DNA from: DATKDP01 sp035546335 | GTDB taxonomy: Bacteria > Acidobacteriota > Thermoanaerobaculia > Gp7-AA8 | Reading direction: 5' to 3' | Assembly: GCA_035546335.1 (NCBI GenBank) | Contig: DATKDP010000076.1 | Span: 1 to 16,115 of the forward strand | DNA length: 16,115 nt | In this document: in pieces, positions 7,057-15,117 of the stretch | How the letters are laid out: every line of letters begins with the position of its first letter | Numbering within the stretch: the stretch's first letter is position 1 | Translations under genes and position numbers: made by a program | The notes under the pieces: model-generated | The model's database searches: none | Seen by the model: only the letters and a program-made list of their open reading frames with translations | What the model was told of the DNA's origin: nothing

Positions 7057-9281
7057 GACGGGTGAGGGCTGCCCCCTCATCCGGCCATCGGCCACCTTCT
7101 CCCCCGCTGGCGCGGGGGAGAAGGCATCTGCCCGTGCTGATGCTCCTTCTGCTCGCCGCGTGTGCCAAGTCGGGCGGTGTGCCGGAGCCGTCGACCGACA
7201 TACCGGTCATCCTCATCTCCATCGATACGCTCCGCTCGGATCGGTTGCCGGTCTACGGTTACGGCGGCATCACAACGCCTCACATCGATGCCTTCCGCGC
7301 GGACTCGATTCTCTTCGAGCACGCCTACAGCCATTATCCGCTCACGCTGCCGGCGCACGCGTCGATGCTCACCGGTCTGCTGCCGCCGGAGCACGGCATC
7401 CGCGACAACCTCGGCTATCAACTCGAGGAATCGATCCCGACGCTCGCTGAGACGCTGCGAAAGGAGGGCTATGCAACCGGCGCCGCCGTCTCCTCCTACG
7501 TCCTCCGCCAGGAAAGCGGCATCGCGCGGGGATTCGACTTCTACGACGACGATACCGACTGGATCGGGAAGGCTCAGTCGCTCGGTCTCATCCAGCGCAG
7601 CGGCGACGAAACGATCGAGGCGGCGAGGGCGTGGGTTACCGGGCAGACGAATCCTTTCTTTCTCTTCCTCCATCTGTACGAGCCGCATACACCGTATACA
7701 CCGCCGGAACCGTACAAGAGCCGCTATCGCGACCGCTACGACGGCGAAGTAGCCTGGGTGGACGAGCTGGTGGGGCGTTTTCTTCAGACACTGAAGTCGA
7801 GCGATCTTTATGATCGCTCGCTGATCATCCTTCTCTCCGATCACGGCGAGGGACTCGGCGACCATGGCGAAGACGAGCATGGGCTGTTCCTTTATCGGGA
7901 AGCCATTCAGGTTCCGATGATCCTGAAGCTGCCGCGGGCACAGCACGCCGGGAAGACGGTTTCGGCAGCGGTGCAGCTGATCGACGTCATGCCCACCGTA
8001 CTGTCGCTCACCGTCGGCGATTTCGATCGGAAGACGCTGCAGGGATCATCGATGGTGGAGCTCGTCGGCGATGATCAGTCCGCGTCGCGCCGAATCTACG
8101 CCGAGACGCAGTACCCCCGTCTTCATTTCGGCTGGAGCGATCTCCACTCCCTGATCGACGGCACGCATCACTACATTCACGCTCCGGCGCCGGAGCTCTA
8201 TCGCATCGATCGCGATCCGGTCGAACAGCAAAACATCTTCGGGTCCGACCGGCGCACCTACTTCGCCATGCGCCGCGAGATCGAGCCACACCTCAAAAAG
8301 GCGGCCGCTCCGGCGGCCATCGATCCGGAGGAGGCGGCGAAGCTGGCCGCCCTCGGATACCTCGGCGCCACCGTACCCGTCGAACCGGGCCAGGAGCTTC
8401 CCGATCCGAAGACGAAGCTGGAGACGTTCCGCAGCATCATGGATGCCTTCACCCGGTTCCGGGAGGGGAAGCTGCTCGACGCGCTGGCCCTGATCGACCG
8501 CAATCTGCACGAGGACGGGCGTATCGTCGACCTCTGGAGTCTGAAGGCAAAGATTCTGCGGCGGCTGGGACGACTGGACGAGGCCATCGCCGCGTCGAAA
8601 GAGGCGGTGGCGCTCGCCCCCTTCATGCCGCATCTCACGATCGATGTCGCCAACCTCGCTCTCGAAGGGGGCCGGTTCGACGAGGCGGTCGAGCACACAG
8701 AGCTCTTCCGCCGGGCCCATCCGGAAAAGGCGCACAACATTCTGGCCAAGGTGTGGATCGAACGAGGTCACCTCGACAAGGCGGAGGCCGAAGCGCGTCT
8801 GGCGCTGGAGAAAGATCGGGAGAAAGTCTATCCGCTGATGACGCTCGCCGAGATCAGGAAGAAGAAAGAAGACTTGCCGGCCGCGATGAAGCTGCTCGAC
8901 GAGGCGCTGAAGGCGAAGAAGGAGAGGCAGCAGGTGCCGAACCTTCACTTCATGCGCGGCGATGTTCTGGCGCGGATGGGCCATGGGGAAGAGGCCGAAC
9001 CGGAATTCCGGCGCGAGATCGCGCTCTTTCCGGAAGAGCCGCAGAGCTACAAGAACCTGATGCTGCTGCTGGTCGCACAGGGGCGGATCGAGGAGGGGAC
9101 CCGCCTCATCCACGATCTCATCGAAGCTTCACCGACGCCACCCTCCTACATTGCCGTCAGTCACGCCCTTCAGGTGCTCGGCGATGCGCGCGGATCGCGC
9201 TACTGGGCCATGAAAGGGCTGCAGAATTTTCCGGACCACCGGGAGCTGAGGCAACTTGCTGCCGGAACCTATCGAGGATGA
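7053..9281 (+). CDS. Lipoprotein AP-superfamily hydrolase with C-terminal TPR repeats (paralog of the preceding gene)
   Basis: A 742-residue paralog of the gene before it. GTG at 7053 overlaps the previous stop as GTGA, with CGGAGG about 5 nt upstream, which suggests translational coupling. A long basic head (about 1-27) precedes a lipobox, LLLLAAC, so Cys37 is probably lipidated and the protein membrane-tethered. The catalytic fold spans about 50-420: ISIDTLRSD (Asp58), PLTLPAHASMLTGLLPPEHG with Thr98 as presumed nucleophile, EPHTPYTPP, and SDHGEGLGDHGEDEHG (Asp263, His264, His271). As in its neighbour, the formylglycine Cys/Ser of sulfatases is absent. Residues about 450-740 are TPR-like helices (LDEAIAASKEAVALAPFMPH, LDKAEAEARLALEKD). 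Part of the basic head is encoded by a palindromic repeat. A shorter start at GTG 7134 or ATG 7140 would keep the lipobox but lose the positive charges. Confidence 0.83.
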   Translation: MRRVRAAPSSGHRPPSPPLARGRRHLPVLMLLLLAACAKSGGVPEPSTDIPVILISIDTLRSDRLPVYGYGGITTPHIDAFRADSILFEHAYSHYPLTLPAHASMLTGLLPPEHGIRDNLGYQLEESIPTLAETLRKEGYATGAAVSSYVLRQESGIARGFDFYDDDTDWIGKAQSLGLIQRSGDETIEAARAWVTGQTNPFFLFLHLYEPHTPYTPPEPYKSRYRDRYDGEVAWVDELVGRFLQTLKSSDLYDRSLIILLSDHGEGLGDHGEDEHGLFLYREAIQVPMILKLPRAQHAGKTVSAAVQLIDVMPTVLSLTVGDFDRKTLQGSSMVELVGDDQSASRRIYAETQYPRLHFGWSDLHSLIDGTHHYIHAPAPELYRIDRDPVEQQNIFGSDRRTYFAMRREIEPHLKKAAAPAAIDPEEAAKLAALGYLGATVPVEPGQELPDPKTKLETFRSIMDAFTRFREGKLLDALALIDRNLHEDGRIVDLWSLKAKILRRLGRLDEAIAASKEAVALAPFMPHLTIDVANLALEGGRFDEAVEHTELFRRAHPEKAHNILAKVWIERGHLDKAEAEARLALEKDREKVYPLMTLAEIRKKKEDLPAAMKLLDEALKAKKERQQVPNLHFMRGDVLARMGHGEEAEPEFRREIALFPEEPQSYKNLMLLLVAQGRIEEGTRLIHDLIEASPTPPSYIAVSHALQVLGDARGSRYWAMKGLQNFPDHRELRQLAAGTYRG
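7066..7124. repeat. REP-like palindromic repeat inside the start of a gene
   Basis: A perfect 13-bp palindrome, CCTTCTCCCCCGC (7095-7107) / GCGGGGGAGAAGG (7112-7124) with a TGGC loop, is preceded by CCCCCTCATCCGGCCATCGG. From memory, this composition (CCCTCATCCGGCC..CACCTTCTCCCC..GGGGAGAAGG) resembles a dispersed repetitive extragenic palindrome of many high-GC bacteria. Here it lies between the previous stop and the lipobox of the second hydrolase and is translated as part of its N-terminus. The hairpin is certain; membership in a repeat family is recognition from memory. Confidence 0.65.
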
Positions 9282-9288
9282 ATACGAA

Positions 9289-11361
9289 ATGAGAATCGCC
9301 AACATCGCAGCGAGCATCCTGCTGGTTCTGACAAACGCCTTCGCGGCCACTGAGGAGACGATTCAGGTCACAGTGGTGGAAGTGCCGGTGACGGTGACCG
9401 ATCGCTCCGGCAAACCGATGCGAGGGCTGACTGCGGAAACTTTTCAGCTCCTCGACGACGGAAAGCAGGTCGCCATCGAGTATTTCGAGGTCATCGACCT
9501 CGCGCGCGTCGCTCTCGACGCGCCGGTCCATCCGGCGGCGAAGCGCAATTTCCTTCTGCTGTTCGATCTGAGCAACTCTTCGCCGACCAACATCTCCAAA
9601 GCACGGACCGCCGCCGAGCAGTTCGTGCAGCAGGAGATGGGCGATCGCGATCTTGCGGCGGTGTCCACGTTCACCGTGGAGAAGGGGGTCCGCCTGGTGA
9701 CGGCGTTCACCGGCGATCGCGTTCTTCTGAAGGGCGCCATCGCCACCCTGGGTCATCCGCGACTGTTCAAGATCGGCGATCCGCTGTTCATTTCTGCGGC
9801 GGTGGCCCCTGGTGCGGCGGCTGGCGGCTCGAATGCCGAGGTCGCAGGCGCCGGCGTCGAGAACGCCTTCGCTGAGCTCATCGATTCGGTACAGCGCTCC
9901 GACCGCCAGGCCACGGATGAGTACAAACGCACGCGCTTGAAGGCGCAGTTCGATCATTTCGGGACGATGGCCAGGGCGCTCGATGCCCTGCAGGGACAGA
10001 AGCAGATCATCCTGTTTTCGGAAGGCTTCGACGCCCGCGTCGTCCATGGACGGGAACAGGTCGCCGGTTCCGAGGCGGCCGCCGAGGCGGATGCTCTCTA
10101 TTCGGGGGAGATCTGGAGGGTGAACACGGATCAGCGCTACGGGAGCAGCACGTCGATGCGCGAGATCAACGACATGGTCGAGATCTTCCGCCGTGCCGAC
10201 GTCGTGCTGCACGCCATCGACATCCAGGGACTGCGGAGCGATGTCGACGCCCGTGAAGGATTGCGGCGGAATTCGAACGAGGCGCTGTTCCTCTTGAGCG
10301 ATCCGACCGGCGGCAAGGTCTTCAAGAACGCCAATGACCTCGGGAGCAGCCTTCGCGGCATGCTCGAGCAGCAGGAGGTCATTTATGTTCTCGGCTTCCG
10401 CGCCAGACCGGCCAAGGAGCCCGGCCGTTTTCATGACCTCGAAGTGAAGATTCCCGGCGTTCGCGGCGCGAGGGTGAGTCACCGCGCCGGATACTTCGAG
10501 CCTTCGGCGAGCATTTCGCCGCTGGAGCGCACGCTCTCGCTCGCTTCGATCCTGATCAATGACATCCCGCTCGACGAGATCGCCCTGACAGCAGCCGCCA
10601 GACCATTCCCCGGCCGCGGCAAGCAGCAGGTGCCGGTGCTGCTGCAGATTCCGGGACAGCGGCTGCTCGAGGGGGTGAGCGGTACCACAGCGACCGCGGA
10701 GATCTTCATCTATGCATTCGACGAGCGCGACGGGGTCCGCGATTACCTCCATCAGACTCTGCCGCTCGATCTGAACCGGCTCGGCACGACCATTCGCAGC
10801 GGCGGACTCCGCTTCTACGCCACGCTGCTGCTCGATCCGGGCCGGTACGACATCAAAACGCTCGTCCGTGTGGCCGAAACGAATCGCGCCGGATTCCGCC
10901 TTCTATCGCTCGATGTTCCGCGATTCAACGAACCGAGTGCGCTCGCGCCGATGCTGATGGCCGGCTCCGACCAGTGGCTGATGCTGCGCGCCCCGTCGCG
11001 GACCGGAGCGGAAGCCGAATACCCGTTCGTGGTGGCCGAAGAGAGCTTCGTTCCCGAGATCGATCCGGCCGTGGCCTCCGGTTCGCGGCAGCGGGTCGCT
11101 CTCTTCACGTATCATGTCCCTGTCGACGACCTGCAGTTCAAGATCGCCATGGAGAGCGAGTCGGGTCAGCAGCATTCGGCGGACGTGAAGCTGATCGGGC
11201 GAACGTCGCCGGGAGCGGATGGAGGGGTGAAGTATCTGTTCGACTTTTCGCCGGGCGATGTTCCTGGCGGACGGTATCGGCTCCGCTTCACGATGCTGCC
11301 GAAGGACAAGGCTGCGGTCGAAGCCGTGATGCCGTTCACGGTGCGCGGAGGCTCCTCATGA
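9289..11361 (+). CDS. Secreted VWFA-related protein, Acidobacteriota type (first of two)
   Basis: A 690-residue exported protein. Residues 1-19 are a signal peptide (MRIANIAASILLVLTNAFA). Residues about 24-70 are the beta-rich lead domain typical of this family (VEVPVTVTDRSGKPMRGLTA, FQLLDDGK). Residues about 86-390 form a von Willebrand A domain whose metal-ion-dependent adhesion site starts LLFDLSNSS, a DxSxS match at Asp93-Ser97. Later come QKQIILFSEGFD, VVLHAIDIQGLR and VIYVLGFRARP. Residues about 400-690 are a beta-rich C-terminal region ending MPFTVRGGSS. VWA domains bind ligands through a bound metal and often assemble envelope complexes; the ligand is unknown. ATG 9289 is preferred over earlier in-frame codons because the signal peptide starts there and GAGGA lies 10 nt upstream. 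The gap to the previous gene is 7 nt and the stop overlaps the next start as ATGA. Confidence 0.87.
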   Translation: MRIANIAASILLVLTNAFAATEETIQVTVVEVPVTVTDRSGKPMRGLTAETFQLLDDGKQVAIEYFEVIDLARVALDAPVHPAAKRNFLLLFDLSNSSPTNISKARTAAEQFVQQEMGDRDLAAVSTFTVEKGVRLVTAFTGDRVLLKGAIATLGHPRLFKIGDPLFISAAVAPGAAAGGSNAEVAGAGVENAFAELIDSVQRSDRQATDEYKRTRLKAQFDHFGTMARALDALQGQKQIILFSEGFDARVVHGREQVAGSEAAAEADALYSGEIWRVNTDQRYGSSTSMREINDMVEIFRRADVVLHAIDIQGLRSDVDAREGLRRNSNEALFLLSDPTGGKVFKNANDLGSSLRGMLEQQEVIYVLGFRARPAKEPGRFHDLEVKIPGVRGARVSHRAGYFEPSASISPLERTLSLASILINDIPLDEIALTAAARPFPGRGKQQVPVLLQIPGQRLLEGVSGTTATAEIFIYAFDERDGVRDYLHQTLPLDLNRLGTTIRSGGLRFYATLLLDPGRYDIKTLVRVAETNRAGFRLLSLDVPRFNEPSALAPMLMAGSDQWLMLRAPSRTGAEAEYPFVVAEESFVPEIDPAVASGSRQRVALFTYHVPVDDLQFKIAMESESGQQHSADVKLIGRTSPGADGGVKYLFDFSPGDVPGGRYRLRFTMLPKDKAAVEAVMPFTVRGGSS

Positions 11362-13451
11362 AATCGCGAACGATGGTCGCTCTGGCCCTCCTGGCCACGC
11401 CGTTCCTTCTGCAGGCGCAGGAAACCGTTCAGGTCAACCTCGTCGAGATTCCGGTGAATGTCATCGACCGCTCCGGGAATCCGGTCCGCGGCCTGAAGCC
11501 GGAAAACTTCGAGGTATACGACGAGGGAGAGCGGCGAGGCATCACGCACTTCGAGGAGATCGATCTGGCCACGATCTCCACTGGCGAGCCGGAGCTCTCC
11601 ATAGCCGCGGCGCGGCGCAACTTCATGGTCCTGTTCGATCTGTCGCACTCCAGCCCGGGCACGATCCTGCGCGCGCGTGACGCAGCGCAGGAGTTCGTCG
11701 ACTCACTGTCGTCGCACGATCTGGCATCGATCGCCACCTATTCGATCGAGGGTGGATTCCGTATCATCACCGCCTTCACCACCGATCGCGATCATCTGAA
11801 GGCCGCCATCCGTACTCTGGGCTTCACTCGTTTCTACCAGACCCTCGATCCGCTCCATCTCAGCGGAGCCGATGGCGGCATGATGCACAGCCCGGCCGCT
11901 GGCTCCGATACCTTGATCGGGATGGAGTTGGAGGAGTTCGCCAATCTGGCGCGCCGGCGCATTCAGGCCAATGACGACAACATCCGGCGCAATCGCATCG
12001 AGCGGCAGCTTCAGAGTTTCGGGAACCTGGCCCGTCTGCTGAACAGCGTGCGCGGCAGAAAACAGATCGTGCTCCTGTCCGAGGGGTTCGACGGCAGGCT
12101 GGTTCAGGGACGCCAGGAGTTGAACAACCTCGATCTGCAACTCGAGCAGGACGCCTTGATGCGCGGAGAGATCTGGAGAATCGACAACGATCAGCGCTTC
12201 GGCAACACGAAAGCGCTCCGGGATCTCGCCGAGATGGGCCGTCTCTTCCGCGCTTCGGACGTCGTTCTTCACGCCATCGACATCAAAGGCCTCCGCGCTC
12301 CCAACGATGCCCGTCTCGGATCGCACAGCGTATCGAACGAGTCGCTCTTTCTGATCAGCCGCCCCACCGGCGGCACCGTCTTCAAGAACAGCAACGATCT
12401 TCATGAGGCCTTCGCGCGGATGCTCAAACAGCAGGAAGTGGTCTACATCCTCGGTTTTCAGACCACGCCGTCCGGCAGCCCCGGAAAGTTTCACGACCTG
12501 AAAGTCGAGGTGCGCGTGGTCGGTCATTCCGGTCTCCGCGTTTCGCACCGGGCCGGCTATTACGAGCCGCGTCTTCAGGTCAACGCCGTCGAGCAGATGT
12601 TGAGCGCGACCGACATTCTGATGAACGACATCCCCTTCCAGGACGTGAAGACAAGCGTTCTGGCCGTGCCTTTCGCCCGGAACGAGGGAAACGCCGAGGT
12701 ACCGGTGATCGTGGAGATGTCGGGGAAAAGTCTTCTCGATCGGGTGTCCGCCGACGTGGTCAACGGCGAGCTATTCATCTATGCATTCGATCAGAGCAAC
12801 AGCGTCAAGGATTACCTCTTCCAGATCTTTTCACTCGACCTGAAGAAAGTCCGCGGCGTTCTGAGCAACAGCGGTCTCAAATACTACGGAGTCCTGAGCC
12901 TTCCGCCAGGCGATTACACGATCAAAACTCTGGTGCGGGTCCTCGAATCGGGGAGTAACGGTTTCACGCGCACCACGATCCGTGTCCCCGCGTACGGAGA
13001 GCCGGCCATGCTGCCGCCGCTCTGGTTCGAGGAGCCCGATCAGTGGATTCTTCTCCGCGGAGTCTCGAAGGCAGGAGGGGAGATCGCCTATCCGTTCACG
13101 GTGGCCGAACAGAGTTTCATTCCCAGCGCGCGACCCCGGCTCGAGATCGGAGAAACGTATCGGCTGGCCATGTTCACCTACAACCTTCCCGCCGGGGACA
13201 TGGAGCTGCGGGCGCATCTGGCCGGCGCGAACGGCAGCCAGTTGAGTCCTGCGCTCGAATTGCTCGGGCGTACCCCGGTCGGTGCCAACGGCGTCGTGAA
13301 GGTGCTGCTGGAGTTCACGCCGGCAGCGATTGACCCGGGCGATTACTCGCTGCATATCGCCTTTCGCGACTCGCAGCGTACGGTCGAAGCGTCGCTTCCT
13401 CTGCAGATCGTCATCGCAGGTGATTCGACGCGCAGCGGTATCCGCCGTTGA
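11358..13451 (+). CDS. Secreted VWFA-related protein, Acidobacteriota type (second of two)
   Basis: A 697-residue paralog of the preceding gene, colinear with it along its length. Residues 1-20 are a signal peptide (MKSRTMVALALLATPFLLQA). The lead domain reads VNLVEIPVNVIDRSGNPVRG and FEVYDEGE. The VWA domain has MVLFDLSHSS with an intact DxSxS (Asp94-Ser98), then RKQIVLLSEGFDG, VVLHAIDIKGLR and VVYILGFQTTP. The C-terminal half matches its twin (FIYAFDQSNSVKDYLFQ, YTIKTLVRVLES, PDQWILLRGVSK). Its tail, AGDSTRSGIRR, is longer than the MPFTVR-type end of the twin and lies in the 41-bp overlap with the convergent gene. ATG 11358 follows GGAGG by 6 nt and overlaps the previous stop, so the pair is probably translationally coupled. 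It is the last gene of the operon. Confidence 0.87.
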   Translation: MKSRTMVALALLATPFLLQAQETVQVNLVEIPVNVIDRSGNPVRGLKPENFEVYDEGERRGITHFEEIDLATISTGEPELSIAAARRNFMVLFDLSHSSPGTILRARDAAQEFVDSLSSHDLASIATYSIEGGFRIITAFTTDRDHLKAAIRTLGFTRFYQTLDPLHLSGADGGMMHSPAAGSDTLIGMELEEFANLARRRIQANDDNIRRNRIERQLQSFGNLARLLNSVRGRKQIVLLSEGFDGRLVQGRQELNNLDLQLEQDALMRGEIWRIDNDQRFGNTKALRDLAEMGRLFRASDVVLHAIDIKGLRAPNDARLGSHSVSNESLFLISRPTGGTVFKNSNDLHEAFARMLKQQEVVYILGFQTTPSGSPGKFHDLKVEVRVVGHSGLRVSHRAGYYEPRLQVNAVEQMLSATDILMNDIPFQDVKTSVLAVPFARNEGNAEVPVIVEMSGKSLLDRVSADVVNGELFIYAFDQSNSVKDYLFQIFSLDLKKVRGVLSNSGLKYYGVLSLPPGDYTIKTLVRVLESGSNGFTRTTIRVPAYGEPAMLPPLWFEEPDQWILLRGVSKAGGEIAYPFTVAEQSFIPSARPRLEIGETYRLAMFTYNLPAGDMELRAHLAGANGSQLSPALELLGRTPVGANGVVKVLLEFTPAAIDPGDYSLHIAFRDSQRTVEASLPLQIVIAGDSTRSGIRR

Positions 13452-14706
13452 GAAGAATACTGCGGATGAGCGGAGGAAAAAGCTCGAGGCGGTAGCCTGC
13501 GGCGGCGAAGACCTCGCGCGCGTACGCGTCTGCTGGACCGAAGAGCGACGCGAACCCCTCCGCGCCATCCCCGTCCACCACGACGTTGTTCCAGGTCAGG
13601 AGGAACGAGGAACCGCTGAGCCCTGATCGATCTTCGATCAACGAGAAGGGGATATTCAGCAACGGGAGCCGCCCGCCGCCGAGATGCGCGGCCACGTGGT
13701 CGAGAAAGAGCTGCAGACCGATGGTGCGGGGGACATCGTGCGCATCAGCGATCCGCTTTCCCAGCGTCGCCGCAGGTGCGGTCAGACCGTAGGTGCGGCG
13801 GAGCGAATCGAGTTTGTCGACGCTCGCTTCACGGATCATCCTGCTCCCCAGCCGGAAGTCTCCGACCAGGGCGTGCAGCGACCCGTCGCGGCGAGGAAGC
13901 AGCGTTACGACCGAGTCGAGGTCGAAACCGGCTCCGCCCCCGAGGATCTGCATGAGCGCGATCTGCTGCTCGAGCGGCTCGCTGGAGGGAAGAGCATGGA
14001 CGAAGCGGACCGGCCTTCGATACAGCGCCTCCAGCTCACCGGCTGCAGTTCTGACCGCGTCGATGTATCGCTTGATGCCCGCGGCCGTCCGAAAGGTTTC
14101 GACGGGCACTCGATCGAGATCGAGGATTTCCAGCGCCCGGATCTCGACCGAATGCTCGCTGATCCATGCCGTGTCGGGCATGAGCAGAACGTGGCCATTG
14201 TGAAAGGGCATGGGTGCGACGGTCCATCGCGCCCTCTTCCACTTCCGGTCGAGAGAAGCGGGAAGCTCCGCCATGATGGTTCGGACGAAATGCGCGTCCG
14301 CCTCCCGCTTCGGCTGAACGTTGGGACGGTCGATGAACATCACTGAGCCGTCCGCGACGCGGCCGAGAAGAAACGGATCGCGCAGCCACGGCGTAAAGCG
14401 GCGCCTGCCGGTATCGATGACGTACATGGCCGGATCGGGCGGGAGGGCCTTCCGGATGCCGGCGTCGGCGAGAACGACGATGTCGCGCTTCGGCGAGGCG
14501 GCGCGGACCGCGCAGAGGAACGCCTTCGCTTCTTCCGGCTTGACGAACTCCGACGTCAGCGAAAAGAACGAGGCGGCGATCGGGGCGGCCGTATCGTCGG
14601 CCAGCCGGAAATCGTTGCGGAACGCTACCTTCCGATCGCTCCCCGACGCCCCGGCAGACATGGCGAGGAGAAGAGCGAGAGCGAGGACGCTGATCGTTCG
14701 GCCCAC
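13411..14706 (-). CDS. Secreted arginine-deiminase-like protein (guanidino-modifying enzyme superfamily), possibly altered active site
   Basis: A 431-residue protein from a GTG start, with a signal peptide (about 1-21, VLALALLLAMSAGASG). Motifs of arginine deiminase and related amidinotransferases appear in the usual order: PWLRDPF (107-112), like FTRDPF; NGHVLL (170-175) at the place of the GG(D/N) loop; DLDSVVT (262-268), like HLDTVFT; and C-terminal GGYRCASNHLR, like GGPRCMSMPLxR, with presumed nucleophile Cys425. The family hydrolyses or transfers guanidino groups of arginine or peptidyl-arginine. Most of it is cytosolic, so export is unusual. The HLD histidine is Asp262 here, so activity is uncertain. 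The catalytic-Cys end overlaps the convergent VWA gene by 41 bp. The start has no clear ribosome binding site; ATG at residue 16 is an alternative that would destroy the signal peptide. Confidence 0.7.
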   Translation of the reverse strand: MGRTISVLALALLLAMSAGASGSDRKVAFRNDFRLADDTAAPIAASFFSLTSEFVKPEEAKAFLCAVRAASPKRDIVVLADAGIRKALPPDPAMYVIDTGRRRFTPWLRDPFLLGRVADGSVMFIDRPNVQPKREADAHFVRTIMAELPASLDRKWKRARWTVAPMPFHNGHVLLMPDTAWISEHSVEIRALEILDLDRVPVETFRTAAGIKRYIDAVRTAAGELEALYRRPVRFVHALPSSEPLEQQIALMQILGGGAGFDLDSVVTLLPRRDGSLHALVGDFRLGSRMIREASVDKLDSLRRTYGLTAPAATLGKRIADAHDVPRTIGLQLFLDHVAAHLGGGRLPLLNIPFSLIEDRSGLSGSSFLLTWNNVVVDGDGAEGFASLFGPADAYAREVFAAAGYRLELFPPLIRSILLNGGYRCASNHLR

Positions 14707-14728
14707 GGCGGACGAAACGCCGCTAAGA

Positions 14729-14857
14729 CGAGGGCGATTCCTGGTTTATGAGCTGAAGCCGCCCAACCTCGCGCGCGGCGAATACTCGCTGCTGCTCGAG
14801 GTGCGGGATGCCAAGGGCAGTCAGAGAAAACTGACGATGCCGTTCGTCGTTCGCTGA
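14729..14857 (+). pseudogene. C-terminal relic of a third VWFA-related gene
   Basis: About 40 codons end at TGA 14855-14857 with RGEYSLLLEVRDAKGSQRKL and then MPFVVR. This matches the ends of the two intact VWA proteins (GGRYRLRFTML..MPFTVR and PGDYSLHIAFRDSQRTVEAS..LPLQIV). No VWA domain, MIDAS motif or signal peptide precedes it in frame; the open frame upstream is only the antisense of the deiminase-like gene. It is therefore the leftover 3' end of a lost paralog. The junction with the deiminase-like region lies around 14707-14735. Confidence 0.72.
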
Positions 14858-15117
14858 GGCGCTCCACCTTCGAGCCCGTTCACGATTCGGTCACTGAATC
14901 GCACTACGTTGTTCACTTGTAACCGTTTAGTGATCGCGGCGATTCGCCGATCGGTGTCGAATCTTCGTCGTTTTGAATTTCGCCGCGTCTGATTCCTCCC
15001 CCCTGACGCGTGCAACTCCTCATCAGTCCAGCAGTTGCCCGCGATGGCGCGAGTCGGCTGCGCGCGTGCACTCCACCGGCGCCAAGTCTCTCAATCCAGG
15101 TAACGAAAGGAGCCGAA
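14858..15117. other. Intergenic region before the truncated Oar gene
   Basis: No credible gene is seen. Small inverted repeats are present, such as CGATTC (14883-14888) / GAATCG (14896-14901), and a GATC..GATC hairpin around 14931-14951. No T-run follows either, and no convincing -35/-10 pair was found. The riboswitch that precedes the intact Oar gene is not repeated here. The stretch ends in the ribosome binding site AGGAG (15108-15112). Confidence 0.5.

Noticed and set aside
4768..7095. A 775-codon open frame on the minus strand opposite the first hydrolase
   Set aside because: It is an antisense shadow in GC-rich DNA: the translation is Arg/His-rich with no recognisable motif, while the plus strand has clear catalytic motifs and TPRs.
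4927..9281. Naming the two hydrolases as arylsulfatases or choline sulfatases
   Set aside because: The formylglycine Cys/Ser and the CxPxR arginine are both missing.
9278..9292. ATG at 9278, overlapping the stop of the second hydrolase, as start of the first VWA gene
   Set aside because: It is in another frame and meets TGA after four codons (AAATGA); the signal peptide starts at 9289.
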